A stretch of 39,303 nucleotides of DNA from Coemansia sp. RSA 922. Taxonomy: Eukaryota; Kickxellomycota; Kickxellomycetes; Kickxellales; Kickxellaceae. Positions 1-10,388 of this stretch are shown piece after piece (within the stretch, counting starts at the first letter, position 1; each line of letters opens with the position of its first letter). The stretch covers positions 1-39,303 of the forward strand of contig JANBQS010000080.1 in NCBI GenBank assembly GCA_027577415.1, in the 5' to 3' direction. The notes beneath the pieces were generated by a model. The model did not search any database and was not told the DNA's origin. It saw nothing but the letters and a program-made list of their open reading frames with translations. The position numbers and the translations under genes were made by a program.

Positions 1-32
1 ACAAGCGGTACGTCCTTGACGTACTCACTCAT
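1..32 (-). CDS. Possible 5' end of a gene running off the left edge
   Basis: An ATG on the minus strand at 32-30 opens a frame that stays open for ten codons (MSEYVKDVPL) to the window edge. Nothing about function can be read from ten residues. A CACGTGAC motif lies about 170 bases upstream, which fits a promoter but does not prove one. The alternative is chance, since ten open codons are weak evidence. Confidence 0.25.
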   Translation of the reverse strand, partial: MSEYVKDVPL

Positions 33-202
33 AACCAGTTATAGTTGTAAATGTGAAATGCAGATGATGCGTAGTAGTAAAGAAATTCAATAAATTGCAA
101 AAAATAAAAAGTGAGCTTTTTTTCGTATTATCAGTTCCTGGGCAAAGGCAGAAACGTCCAAAGCTCGTGGTGTGGCTAAAAAAAAGAAAGCCAAGCTTAG
201 AG

Positions 203-210
203 CACGTGAC
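203..210. promoter_or_regulatory. CACGTGAC E-box-like site
   Basis: The octamer CACGTGAC is a typical core for bHLH factors of the Cbf1/USF type. It lies between the possible leftward gene start at 32 and the ZIP gene starting at 1078, much nearer the former. An isolated octamer can occur by chance. Confidence 0.2.
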
Positions 211-1077
211 TGCTCCGCCACCATGGATTAGATTACGATTGAACAAATCAACACCATGTTCCCATGGTCTGGTTCCATTTAAAAAAATAAAATAAAAAAT
301 TGAGCGTGCGTTAATTTATTTGGGGGAAAGGTCGTGTTCCTATCTCAGCTGCCAAGCGTCGGATATATCTGAAGTTTCTATTCGGACAAAGGCAAGCAGC
401 ACGAGAGCCTTGCTAATTGTTTGCTACCCCGCATAAAAGGGCACACAGGTGCACTTGACAAAAGGGTGTAGACAATAAGCGAGTACCTCGACGGTGAAAT
501 TGATTTACATTCCCCCCAAACCTCATTTTTTTTCCTGACACGGGAGAAGATAGAATCAGTGTACCTTCTCGGTCGTTTTCAATGCAACCACATGGATATT
601 AGCACTTTTTTACTATTCAGTCAATAAGGCAAATTGCGCCATTGCGTCCTTGTGAAAAAAGCGGAAATGGATACAGTGGTGGTGCGAAAAAAAAAGAAGG
701 ACCCCACCGGTGACATACACACTGCTGATTGGCTTGTGACTAACGGATGGGGTCATGTAAATCCTAGTTTTGTTGAAAATCTGCAACAACACTTTGTGAT
801 GTGAAAAAAAGGAGCGAATTTCTTATCTGAAAAGACGGCACCATTCAAAGAGACATTTTTTTTCCTTTCCAATCATCGGTATAAAGACTGTCTTTTTCCC
901 GCTCCCTTCGAGTAGTGTGTACCCTAGACGTTATGCGGACAAATCAATAATCCCCTTTTTTTTCTTCTTTCCTCTACCTTTTTATTTTTATTTTTTTTAT
1001 TTCCATCTCTGATACATCAACTTTTTTTCTTCTCGGCGTGTGAGTGTGTGGGGTTTACAAGACATTCAAGACTGACG
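211..1077. other. Intergenic region upstream of the ZIP gene
   Basis: AT-rich, with many short poly-T and poly-A runs and no supportable gene. A TATAAAG box at 880-886 lies about 195 bases before the ZIP start codon and is followed by long pyrimidine-rich tracts (954-1030), which look like the core promoter and start region. I looked for a Zap1-type zinc-response element (ACCTT-N-AAGGT) and found none. Confidence 0.5.
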
Positions 1078-2235
1078 ATGGCACTCAAGAACCAAGCACT
1101 TATTTTACTCGCCCTGGCACTCTACGCATGCGCACCGATAGTAGCCGGTCGTCCCGGTCCTCTACGTCGGCGGCACGGTTCCCACGACCATGAGCACGAG
1201 CATGAGCACGAAGAGCTAGACTGTCAAGCCTCTGGAATCGACGATTGGAACACCAAGCTACACATCGGCGCCATTTTCATAGTACTAGTAGCCAGCGGCA
1301 TCGGCTCATTCCTCCCAGTACTCGGCTACTACGTTCCCTGTCTACATATCCCTAAATCAGCACTAACGTTTGGCAAGTTCCTAGGTACCGGTGTGATTAT
1401 CGCCACAGCTCTTATCCACATGCTACCCGGCGGAACCGAAGCCCTAGGTAACCCCTGCATTGGCGGTCGTATGGGTGACTACGGTGGTTGGCCTGGAGTT
1501 CTAGCGATAATGGCTATTTTGGTCATGCATTTGATGGAGTTCCTTTTGTCAAATCACGCTATGGGCAAACACTCGCACTCACATGGACACGAGGAGACAG
1601 CGAAGCCAGAAGACCATGTACATTCGGAAGAAAGTAGCGAGTTAGCCAAGCCCTTCCCAGATAACCAGGCTGACTGTGATGCAGTAGCCGTGCACACGCA
1701 TCATACGCATGTCCATGGTCTGTCGTTTATCGATGCTGCTGGCGCCCGCGCATTCCACGTATCAACGTATATCCTCGAGTTAGGCATCTGTCTACACTCC
1801 GTCATCATAGGTCTGACACTGTCGGTGGCAAGTGGTACAGACTTTACGACGCTTTTGGTCGCCATCTGCTTCCACCAGCTATGCGAAGGTCTGGCACTGG
1901 GCAGCCGCCTGGCTCAGATGCAGCACAAGAACCGCGCTTTCCTGAGGGCCTCCATTAGCGCCGCAGTCTTTATGCTTATCACTCCTCTGGGTATGATCAT
2001 CGGTATCGGCGTCCGCTACTCGTACCAAGCCAACTCACCAGCTTCCCTCATGTCTATCGGCGTCCTTGACTCGCTCTCAGCTGGTATTCTCCTATACACG
2101 GGTCTGGTCAACCTCCTCGCTGAAGAATTTGGTACACTGGAGTTCAGAGGATACGGTGTCTCTAAAAAAGTAATGTGCTTTGCTGCTACTTATATCGGAG
2201 CTGGTATAATGGCACTTATTGGCAAGTGGGCATAA
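1078..2235 (+). CDS. ZIP-family zinc transporter (ZRT1/ZRT2-like)
   Basis: A 385-residue membrane protein that should import zinc, and perhaps iron, into the cytosol. Residues 1-24 form a signal peptide. The mature N-terminus carries a His/Glu run (residues 33-45), and the long loop between TM3 and TM4 has two more histidine clusters (164-182 and 206-213), as usual for ZIP metal-binding loops. The ZIP signature is complete: HSVIIG in TM4 (240-245) and HQLCEG in TM5 (266-271) supply the binuclear metal-site residues. The C-terminus ends in the family-typical ALIGKWA. The open frame extends upstream to a GTG at 1048, but the first ATG at 1078 directly precedes the signal peptide and is the better start. 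It converges with the complex I gene at 2301-2662. Confidence 0.95.
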   Translation: MALKNQALILLALALYACAPIVAGRPGPLRRRHGSHDHEHEHEHEELDCQASGIDDWNTKLHIGAIFIVLVASGIGSFLPVLGYYVPCLHIPKSALTFGKFLGTGVIIATALIHMLPGGTEALGNPCIGGRMGDYGGWPGVLAIMAILVMHLMEFLLSNHAMGKHSHSHGHEETAKPEDHVHSEESSELAKPFPDNQADCDAVAVHTHHTHVHGLSFIDAAGARAFHVSTYILELGICLHSVIIGLTLSVASGTDFTTLLVAICFHQLCEGLALGSRLAQMQHKNRAFLRASISAAVFMLITPLGMIIGIGVRYSYQANSPASLMSIGVLDSLSAGILLYTGLVNLLAEEFGTLEFRGYGVSKKVMCFAATYIGAGIMALIGKWA

Positions 2236-2300
2236 AAAACATTTTTATATGTAAAAAATCATTCTTACTCTTTTTCCTTATTGATTATTAAACTGAATAG

Positions 2301-2662
2301 CTAGTCTTCAAACCCTGGTGTCGCACGCCGAGGACGGTTAGGCACTACAAATAATAAAGGTTGATTAGTGAGTGATATTATTTTGTTGTCAGTTCTTTAT
2401 TAATGGCAACTTACGTGGATAACTCTCGGGAATGGCCTTGGGTGCTACAAACCCTACAGCACGGCGAATAGGTCCTGCTGCCAGTACCAAAATGGGTCCT
2501 ACAAGAATAAACCCGTAACGGATTAGTATACGCTGCTTTTTTGGAGGGTAAATTCTACAACCGGTGAATTGCATCGAAAAACGTGCCTGCGAAACCGAGG
2601 GCCAAACCCCACACAGCAAACGGGTGCTCAAACGTAGCCTTGCGAAGCGTGTTGAATATCAT
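2301..2662 (-). CDS. Mitochondrial complex I small subunit, NUO-9.5/NDUFA3-like (three exons)
   Basis: Reads as three exons on the minus strand: 2662-2587, 2498-2415 and 2344-2301, giving 67 residues. Intron 2 (2345-2414) is textbook: GTAAGT donor, CACTAATC branch region, TTTGTAG acceptor. Intron 1 (2499-2586) ends in TACTAATCC...TTGTAG but the donor that keeps the frame is CAG|GCACGT, a GC-AG intron. The joined protein has one TM segment (about residues 13-33) followed by GPIRRAVG, KAIPESYPLP and an acidic GFED end. Its order of features (short N-terminus, VGP-type TM, PPIR-like turn, AIPxxYP, GY/FxD end) is that of the fungal NUO-9.5 accessory subunit of NADH:ubiquinone oxidoreductase. The identification is by family recall and the exon boundaries are inferred; an unspliced frame at 2389-2631 is a shadow of exon 2. 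Confidence 0.75.
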
Positions 2663-3083
2663 TGAGAGAATAATAATATTATAAAAATTCAAAATTGAAG
2701 AAGAAAAAAGTGAACACGAACTCTCCACACTGCCTTTAAAAGATAATCAGTGATTCTCTACTGTAATCTAGTGATCACATCAATGCATAGCTGCGATCTT
2801 TGGAAAACATATACAGGTTTTTTTGGGGAGGGGGTGAACGGCACGTCGGATATGCACGGAAGGGTCTATAACGGAGGGACCGTCCACAATGCATGCATAC
2901 CAAGGAGCGTTTATTTTTTTCTTTGTAGACTTGAAAGGCAAATTGATTTCTCTAGCAACCTTGAATCCAGTTTTTAACATGTGTTTCTCCAAAAAGTGGG
3001 GGAAGAGGAGCAGCATACCTTTACTTGCTATCCTTTATTTAGATCATATTGTTTTTTGAATAGCAAGTTGTTAGAGATTTACC
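2663..3083. other. Intergenic region, divergent promoters
   Basis: About 420 bases between the leftward complex I gene and the rightward UNC93-like gene. It is AT-rich with T runs. Short open frames here show no protein-like composition. I see no RNA gene or repeat. Confidence 0.4.
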
Positions 3084-4635
3084 ATGGATTTACCCATTGG
3101 AAAAAAAAACAGGTGTTTCTTGTTTTTTTGAATTAGCCAGGAGAACAGGACAAGATAGTCCTTGTGTTCTTTTCAATTCCTTTTATTATTTCATATATTT
3201 GTTATTTTTTTTGCGAAACTATTATTTTTTGGATAACTTTTTGTACTTTTTCTTGATGAGGTGGCGTTACCACAGTCCCCTGACCCAAGTGGTCATTATG
3301 AGTTTTATCTGCTTCCTATGCCCAGGCATGTTCAACGCATTAAACGCCATGGGTGGAGCCGGCCAGATAGACCGAACAACCAGTAATAATGCGAATACGG
3401 GCGTATACTGCACATTCATTATATTCGGTGTACTAGGCGGTGCAATAGTAAACCTCTTGGGAATTCGTTGGACAATTTTCGTCTCGGGTCTAACCTACTC
3501 GCTCTACTCCTCGTCGTATATTTCATACAACCACACAGGCTCCGGTACATTCACCATAGCCACAGGACCCATCCTAGGCATAGGTGCTGGTATCCTATGG
3601 TCAGCGCAAGGCATGGTAATGATGTCTTATCCGGTGGAGAGTCAAAAGGGCAAGTATATTTCGATTTTCTGGGTTATTTTCAATCTCGGTGGCGTCATCG
3701 GCGGCATCGTTCCATTTGTCGTCAATTACAGTCAGGGTAAAGGCAATATCGCTACACCACTACCAGATTCCTGCTACGCGGCATTCGTCGGACTCCAGGC
3801 ACTCGGCTCACTCTCAGCTCTCTGTCTGGCTCCTCCCCAACGCGTTATCAGGGATGATGGTTCTCACGTGGTGTTGATGAGGTATACGAACGTAAAATAC
3901 GAGTTAATGGAGGTACTCAAACTATTCGTCAATCCTTGGATACTACTTCTTATACCGATATCGCTAGCCTCCAATTTCTTTTACACCTATCAGTACGGAC
4001 CCTACAACGGCGCATTATTCACACTACGGACTCGCGGTCTAAATTCGATGCTCTATTGGGCAGCACAAATGGCCGCCGCATACGCCGTCTCCTTTCTTCA
4101 CGATCGCGAATCCCTAAGCCGCAAACAGCGCGGACTACTATCATTAGGTTTAATGGCTCTCCTATGTAACGCCATGTGGGCCCTGACAATGGTTATGCAG
4201 TTGAGGTATACGAGGGGAGCAGACGACAAGAATCCAAGTAACGATTATCCAGGTGGACTCATCGACTTGACGGAGCCAGGTCGCGCGGTGGGACCTATCC
4301 TGCTCTATATATTCATGGGAGCTGTCGATGCCCACGTACAGTCGTTCGCTTACTGGCTGATTGGTACAATGACTAATGATTCGCAAATGTTGGCAAGATA
4401 CGCGGGGTTCTACAAGGGCATACAGTCTTTGGGCGCTACAATAGCCTGGCAATTGGACGCACAGAACGTATCGCTAATGGGCCAGGTCATAGTCAACTGG
4501 GTACTAATCGTGGTTGCCCTGCCGTTCACCTACTACGTTACTTCGAGGATCAAAGACCACGCAGAGGACTCCATTGAGCAGCCAGCCGACGACTGGCTAA
4601 TGCGTGCAGACGGTGGTAAAAGCGATTACATATAA
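3084..4635 (+). CDS. UNC93-like (DUF895) major facilitator protein
   Basis: A multi-pass membrane protein (about 12 TM) of the fungal UNC-93-like MFS family, substrate unknown. Family hallmarks are CPGMFNALNAMGGAG with SNNANT near the N-terminus, and AQGMVMMSYP...GKY followed by FWVIFNLGGVIGG. The start is uncertain. The first in-frame ATG close to the conserved region is at 3256 (459 residues, beginning MRWRYHS). Alternatively ATG 3084, in a good ACCATGG context, could be joined by an intron at 3113-3260 (CAG|GTGTTT ... GATGAG|G), which keeps the frame and gives a short charged N-terminus (MDLPIGKKNRWRYHS) closer to the family norm. The acceptor is weak. The stop lies 13 bases from that of the convergent PPR gene. 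Confidence 0.88.
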
Positions 4636-4648
4636 TAATAAACATCTA

Positions 4649-7384
4649 TTACCTTGGCTCTTGTAACTTTAATGTTTCCAACATATGCTCCATACCCAAA
4701 GCACGCGCATTGTCACTGAGCGTCCCGTCGCGAGCCGCCCTGTCCCACAAAGCGCGGGCGTCCTCAGGCCTCCCAGTCTCCACAAGCGCGCGGGCAGCCC
4801 ATCCGATCATTCGACTGAACGGCGTAACACGATGCCGCTCAGCAAACGGGTGCTTGGCAGCCAGCTTTGATACGCGGGCATTAAACTCATCAAGCGCGTC
4901 CCAGGCCCTAAGCACGCCCCGCCAGCGACGGTTTTGGCCATAGAACCTCATAACAATAATAAACGTCGTGGCATTAGGAGGTGGCGATAGCAACACTGGC
5001 ATTTCAGCAGGAGCCACGGCCACAGGGGCCTCGGAAGCCCCGACTTTCCTTACACTAGGGTCACTAAGCGTCGGCGCCGCCGGGTACACCGCCGCACTGG
5101 TCAGCCAAGCGACTAGCGCGCGGCGCGTACGCTCGGTGCCATAATCGTCGGTCGTCAGCCAGCCAGCCAAGTGCCTCGGCCCCCGCGCAGGCACGCGGCG
5201 CAGGTCAGCGAACGTCGCCCGAAGCCTCTCAACATCCCGGGTCACGTCATTGGCATCCCGGCACAGCACGTCGTCGGGCGTCGTCAGCATCCCCGCAAAC
5301 ATGCGGTCAATCCGACGGTGGTAAAAGGGCATAGACACGCACCGCGACATAATCATGTTATAAGTATCCGTCGACACTGCACAGCCGTGGCGCTCGGCGT
5401 GGCGCACCACAGTCACCGCCAGACCGACGTTTGACGCGCGCACGCAGCAGAGGACGACGGCCGCCACTGCCGCCGCGTGGGGCGCGTACCCGTCGTCCAG
5501 CATGTCAGAGTACGCGCGACGCGTGCTCAAAAGATCGCCCGCCCAGGCGTGGCACGCAATACGCGCCCGGTGGCAGCCAGCGTCAGCGCCCACGCCCGCC
5601 GCGCCCATGCGCCGCCACGTACTTTCCACGGCAGACGCGTCGCTGTTGGCCGACGCGTACCGCAGCAGCGCGTTGAACGCCCGGACCGACGGCGATGTCT
5701 CCACGAGCCGATCCAGCCGAGCCGCATGTGGGGCAGCGTCGTCGAGCCGACCGGCAGACACAAAGTCCGATACCATTGTAGCCAGCGCATCAGACGTCTC
5801 CAGCACCGATTCAGTGTCGATCTGCGCTCGGTGCGCAGCATGCACTAGCTGCTCGGCCTGGCGCAGGCTGCCACAGCGCAGGAGACTGCGTACTACGGCG
5901 TTCAGCGTATCTGCATAGGACTTGCGGTGTTCGCCCACGACGAGGCTGGGCCCGATCGAGTCTGGCGCTGAGAGGCCCGCCACCAGCGCCCTGCCCGCCT
6001 TCGCCGGGTCATTGCACAGCGCGTGAAGCAGCGGGCGGCTGGCCATAGCCTCGGCGCTGAGCCCCGGCAGATGCGCAGCCAGGGCGTCGACGGCAGGGCT
6101 GGCAGCCACGCGGCCCTCCTCAAGACATCGAATGAGCAGGGCAATCTCGGCCACCCAGCCCTTGGGATCGGCCAGCGCCTCCCCCGCCACCTGCGTAAAG
6201 TCGTGCGGCTCAATGACCGAGCCGCGGCTCACGGCCTGCCTGAACCTGGCCATGACGACGACGACTCTGCTGCGCCTGCGCTGCATCTGCATGGCCGCCA
6301 CGGCGGTGGCCGGAGTGGGGGCAATGCCAGTGCTGCGCATGTGGCGGATGACGCGCGCAGCCTCGGCCCAGCGGCCAGCGTCGATCAGCGCAGCCGCCAG
6401 CGCCGTGTGCGTGTAGGCGTCGGCAGCAAAGCCCGCCGCCTCCATGCGCTTGTGCCAGTGCTGCCACCGCGCCTGCCACCCGCGCACCAGCGCCGCATGC
6501 ATAAGAATATTGAAAGTGGCCCTGTCAGCCACGGCGCCCGCCCTGGCCATCCGCCGATGCACCTCCTCCACCAGGTCCATTTTGTACCGCTCGTCGACCG
6601 CGTGCATGTGCAGCAGGGCGTTCCACCCTCGCATCTCCAGCCCGCACCCGAGCGCCTGCAGCTGCGACAGCGCCGCCCACGCGAGGTCGACTTTGCGCGC
6701 CCGCGCCCACGCCATCAGAATCTCCACCAATGCCAGGCAGCGCGACGAGCCACTCGGCGCCTGGTCGACAATCGCCTGCGCCCGCGCTGGAAGATCTGCT
6801 CGCGCATACGCAACCGCCCGCGTCTCCACGTAGTCCCTATACCCCGCAGCCCAGTCTTCGCCCAGCGTGCGCTTGGCTTCTCGCGCTCGCATCTCAAATT
6901 TATGCGTGTCGCCATACTTGGCATGCACTCGAAGCAATGCCATCGTCGCATCGCTGCCAAGCTCCGACTCTGCCGCCAGGTCTTCTGCGCGCCGGTACCA
7001 CGCCATGCCCACGCCCGCCCTGAGTATTGCTCTGAGGAACTGTGCCAGCTCGTGGTCGTTGATCCGCCACGACGTCGATCGCTTAATGCCCGAGTAGAGT
7101 GCCCATATTGCCTCGAGTTTGCCTTCTGTTCGTGGGTGGAGTACGAATCGCCGCAGCTTGCGCCGGAGCCGGAATATCGCCTTGTCTACTTGCTCTCCCG
7201 GAGCAAAGGCCGGAGTGTCTGTCACCGCCACCTTGTTCTTTTCTGCTGATGTGGATACTCTCCGAGACCTGGTAACGGTCTGAGCCTGCGGTTGCAACAA
7301 AGTCTTAAACGCACATTGGTATTGCCGCTGCCAAACTCTATGCGCTGTCTGACTCACACGCACCAACACGCCCAATCTCAGCAT
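4649..7384 (-). CDS. Mitochondrial pentatricopeptide-repeat (PPR) protein
   Basis: A 911-residue protein beginning with an Arg-rich, acid-free presequence (residues 1-45, ending around RRVSTS) that predicts mitochondrial import. Helical-hairpin repeats of PPR type are visible in at least two clusters: roughly residues 252-360 (for example TFNILMHAALVRG and YTHTALAAALIDAGRWAEAA) and roughly 565-700 (VRAFNALLRYA, TYNMIMSRC). PPR proteins bind organellar RNA for processing, stability or translation; the specific target cannot be told. The gene is strikingly GC-rich (runs of GCC, GCG and CGC codons) compared with its AT-rich neighbours, so every frame on both strands stays open for long stretches. 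No orthologue name is assigned. Confidence 0.88.
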   Translation of the reverse strand: MLRLGVLVRVSQTAHRVWQRQYQCAFKTLLQPQAQTVTRSRRVSTSAEKNKVAVTDTPAFAPGEQVDKAIFRLRRKLRRFVLHPRTEGKLEAIWALYSGIKRSTSWRINDHELAQFLRAILRAGVGMAWYRRAEDLAAESELGSDATMALLRVHAKYGDTHKFEMRAREAKRTLGEDWAAGYRDYVETRAVAYARADLPARAQAIVDQAPSGSSRCLALVEILMAWARARKVDLAWAALSQLQALGCGLEMRGWNALLHMHAVDERYKMDLVEEVHRRMARAGAVADRATFNILMHAALVRGWQARWQHWHKRMEAAGFAADAYTHTALAAALIDAGRWAEAARVIRHMRSTGIAPTPATAVAAMQMQRRRSRVVVVMARFRQAVSRGSVIEPHDFTQVAGEALADPKGWVAEIALLIRCLEEGRVAASPAVDALAAHLPGLSAEAMASRPLLHALCNDPAKAGRALVAGLSAPDSIGPSLVVGEHRKSYADTLNAVVRSLLRCGSLRQAEQLVHAAHRAQIDTESVLETSDALATMVSDFVSAGRLDDAAPHAARLDRLVETSPSVRAFNALLRYASANSDASAVESTWRRMGAAGVGADAGCHRARIACHAWAGDLLSTRRAYSDMLDDGYAPHAAAVAAVVLCCVRASNVGLAVTVVRHAERHGCAVSTDTYNMIMSRCVSMPFYHRRIDRMFAGMLTTPDDVLCRDANDVTRDVERLRATFADLRRVPARGPRHLAGWLTTDDYGTERTRRALVAWLTSAAVYPAAPTLSDPSVRKVGASEAPVAVAPAEMPVLLSPPPNATTFIIVMRFYGQNRRWRGVLRAWDALDEFNARVSKLAAKHPFAERHRVTPFSRMIGWAARALVETGRPEDARALWDRAARDGTLSDNARALGMEHMLETLKLQEPR

Positions 7385-8597
7385 TCAAAAAGCAAAGAAC
7401 AAAATAAATACTAATTACAAGATATAAAAGCGTGAAGAGAAGAATGAACATCGCCTGATAAAATCCAACCTTGCACTTTTCTTGATCGCGAGATCTGATC
7501 CCAGATATTGACTTTCAAAGTGTATTGTAACAAAAAGCCCCCTCGAAAATACTTCTACGTCATAAGCACTCACGCACTATTGTGAGTGCCGTAAGCATTT
7601 TAAACTGTTCATGCCACTAATCTTACTGTTGCAACAAATGGATTACAGTGACTAACTGCTACTCTTCACCCACGCATGCTCGTAGTAGATAATAAATTTA
7701 GAACTTGAGTTTGCGCCCTGAAGGATCTCATCAACATATCCTATAAAACTATCGATCTTGATTTCCTCACTGCTCTTATAATAAAGGGTCTTGAACTAAT
7801 GCCACAAAGAGTCCCAAACAGCTTTAGCAGCGCAATCTATTTTGCAGTCTGGCAATAAAGGCAGAGCAAAGACACCCCAACAAGGGATGCCTTTCAAAGA
7901 ACCCGACCAATAGGTATAGAGGAACTTTGGCAATCTACTTTGCAGTCTTGCACTATATGCTAGAAAAAGGCCATGGTGTTTCTTTGAAAGAACAGAGTAA
8001 AAAAAAGCAGCCTTCTAGAAAAGTGCATACAATAAACGACAACGTCTCTAGAAAAAAAAGTGTGCTTCCATTGAGGCAAGCCCCATTTTCCCTTCCGCTT
8101 TCTATAGTCAACAGCTTGTGCTTGTGAGAAAGCACACATAGGCTTCGTTGTCCTAGCATGTCTACCACTTTTCTTATTTTTCAACCCTAGCATATTGAGG
8201 CCGAGGAGGCTTTATCGCCGAATCAGAGCCCTGCGGATAGTGATCGGGTTCTCACAGCCACTGGTATGCATCCCAGACAATGCTATGGAGCTTATTCTAG
8301 TAGACGTGTGGGAAGAGCCGCACCACTAGACACCCCCATGAAGCACATTGTCATATATGCACTAGACCAATAAAAAATTTTCATTTGACAAATTTTTCGG
8401 TGCCCTGAGTGTGAAACTCTGCAAACACCCTTCATAGGAACAATTTCCCCACTAGCCAAAAAAAAAAAAAAATCAAGCCTCCACGCTGCCGCCAGTGTAT
8501 CAAAAGAAAAGTAAACAGCGCCATACTCTCTTTTTTTTTCTTTCTCTCACTAAAGACATTTTTTTCATTAAATCTCCATCTTTTTTTATATCTGAAT
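7385..8597. other. Intergenic region upstream of the first P450
   Basis: About 1.2 kb separating the divergent PPR and P450 genes. It contains a loose direct repeat (a block near 7830-7900 resembled at 7930-7993, both starting GCAATCTA-TTTGCAGTCT), a run of 15 A at 8458-8472 and pyrimidine-rich tracts just before the P450 start. No gene is supportable. A stretch at 8190-8330 is open in more than one frame but gives no recognisable protein. Confidence 0.4.
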
Positions 8598-10181
8598 ATG
8601 GCTATCTACGATCTTCTCCTAAGCAATTTGCGCTTAGCTGTCGACTACCTTTGGTGGCAAGAGCTTGTCCCTTACACCTGGCTCACGGCAGGGACAGTGT
8701 GCGTTATTTCTATTATTTACGTTATCTACTGCCTATACTTTGCCCCCCTTTGCAACATCCCCGGGTCTACTATATCCAAGCTAACATCGGCCAAGATGAA
8801 TATCCATGCTATTCTGGGTCTGATCAGCGAGTTTTCCGAGGAGGAGTACTACAACCGCGGCGATATCTTTACAATGGCGCCCCACGCCGTAGCTATTAGC
8901 AACCCGGCGGACTGTCGCACTATATTGAGTACTCACCGGTTTGTTAAAAGCGATATGTACGCAGGATTCGACGGACATGAGCCCAATATTTTTAGCATGA
9001 CCTCGCCAGAACTCTCTCGCGTGCGTCGTAGACAAGTAGGACCCGCCTTTGCCAACAGCTATTTGAACGATATGGAGCCGATTATTCTCGAATGCGGTAT
9101 CCACGCTATAAAAGAAAAGTGGGACAACGAGCTAGCCACCTCTCCCTCGGGTATGGCGACCATCTGCTATGCGTTACATTTCTCAATGGTTACGTTCGAT
9201 ATTATTGGTGCTTTGGGATTCGGTCAGCGCTTCAACGCACTACGTGACAACAAGTCCAAGATGGTTCGCTGGGTCGAGGATTACAACAAGTATGCTATGG
9301 CTCGTCTGGCTTATAGCGGTGCTCATTCTTTCCCTACTAACATGCTTTTGCGCGGATTGAAGAAAAGCAGAGATGAGTTTTTGGCTTTCGGCATGGCCGC
9401 CGCCGAGCTTCGTCGCAAGCAAATACGTAATGGCGATATTGAAAAGCCCAAGGACCTACTCCAGATACTTATCGACGGTCAAGATCCCGATTCCAAGGTC
9501 AAGATGACTGATACGCAGGTGACCACCGAAAACACTATCTTCATGGTTGCCGGCTCCGACACCACCTCGTTGACTATGACCTGGACTCTGCACTACCTTT
9601 TGCTCCACCCGGAGGTATATCGCAAAGTCACAGCCGAGGTGCGTACTGCATTCCCTCGCCACCACACAATAACCTACGCGGAGGGCAAAGCTCGTTTGCC
9701 CTATTTGGACGCTTGTATTTTCGAGTCTATGCGCGTTCGACCCGTGTCCGGTGTTCCCATGCCTCGCATTGTGCCTGAGGGTGGCGCTACTTTCCAGGGT
9801 CATTTTTTGCCAGCTGGCACAATGATTGGGGTAAACGTCTGCGGCTTTAACCACCATCAAGGCACTTGGAGCAACCCGCGCAAGTTCATGCCGGAGCGCT
9901 TCCTCAATGACGAAAGGGCCAAGAACAATATTTTGACCTTTAGCGCCGGTGCCAGAGTATGTCCCGGTCGTGTGTTGGCTCAGTATGAGATGATTACTAT
10001 TATCGCCAATATGCTAAAGGACTATGACTTTGCTATGCCATCTGACTCGCTGTTTACGCCTGATCGTTTGGATAAGCATGGGAACCCGCTCACTATGCCT
10101 CGTTTCCAGTCACTTACTGTTGGGCCAAAGTATCCGGAGCGCGATTGCCGCGTTGTAATCTCTTCTGCACCCGAGTACTAA
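8598..10181 (+). CDS. Cytochrome P450 monooxygenase (copy 1)
   Basis: A 527-residue microsomal P450 with a hydrophobic N-terminal anchor (about residues 29-50) followed by a proline hinge. All core motifs are present: I-helix AGSDTT (318-323) with the oxygen-activating threonine, ESMR for ExxR (376-379), MPERF (431-435), and the haem loop FSAGARVCPG (448-457) with Cys455 as axial ligand. The substrate-side segment PRIVPEGGATFQGHFLP resembles filamentous-fungal P450s of secondary metabolism or detoxification, but the substrate cannot be told. A second P450 follows 207 bases downstream in the same orientation and is clearly paralogous over its whole length, so the pair arose by tandem duplication. 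The ATG follows T-rich leader sequence directly. Confidence 0.95.
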   Translation: MAIYDLLLSNLRLAVDYLWWQELVPYTWLTAGTVCVISIIYVIYCLYFAPLCNIPGSTISKLTSAKMNIHAILGLISEFSEEEYYNRGDIFTMAPHAVAISNPADCRTILSTHRFVKSDMYAGFDGHEPNIFSMTSPELSRVRRRQVGPAFANSYLNDMEPIILECGIHAIKEKWDNELATSPSGMATICYALHFSMVTFDIIGALGFGQRFNALRDNKSKMVRWVEDYNKYAMARLAYSGAHSFPTNMLLRGLKKSRDEFLAFGMAAAELRRKQIRNGDIEKPKDLLQILIDGQDPDSKVKMTDTQVTTENTIFMVAGSDTTSLTMTWTLHYLLLHPEVYRKVTAEVRTAFPRHHTITYAEGKARLPYLDACIFESMRVRPVSGVPMPRIVPEGGATFQGHFLPAGTMIGVNVCGFNHHQGTWSNPRKFMPERFLNDERAKNNILTFSAGARVCPGRVLAQYEMITIIANMLKDYDFAMPSDSLFTPDRLDKHGNPLTMPRFQSLTVGPKYPERDCRVVISSAPEY

Positions 10182-10388
10182 CACAGCCCTCTCACCCCAC
10201 CATGGGCGGCTTATGTCACAAATGTCATTGTCCTTTAACCCGCAGCGTGGCTTGACATTTTTTTATTATACATTTTTTTTATTATACTTGAACACGTGAA
10301 TGATATCATTTGGAACAGCCACAAAATAAAAAAGTGCATAATTATTTTTTTCTTCATTAATTTTCAGGAAATATAACAATTAAAAAAA
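10182..10388. other. Spacer between the tandem P450 genes
   Basis: A 207-base AT-rich spacer with T runs, a CACGTG hexamer near 10294 and an A-rich stretch just before the second start codon. It presumably holds the terminator of copy 1 and the promoter of copy 2. Confidence 0.35.

Noticed and set aside
2750..3016. Short overlapping frames on both strands
   Set aside because: No motif, no conservation clue, and they overlap each other in a promoter region.
6023..7249. 408-codon open frame opposite the PPR gene
   Set aside because: Its Arg/His/Pro-rich composition is the shadow of GC-rich PPR codons on the other strand.
8190..8330. Stretch open in two plus frames, one reading RALRIVIGF...NAMELI, faintly LINE-like
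   Set aside because: Too short and without a diagnostic motif; recorded only as intergenic.
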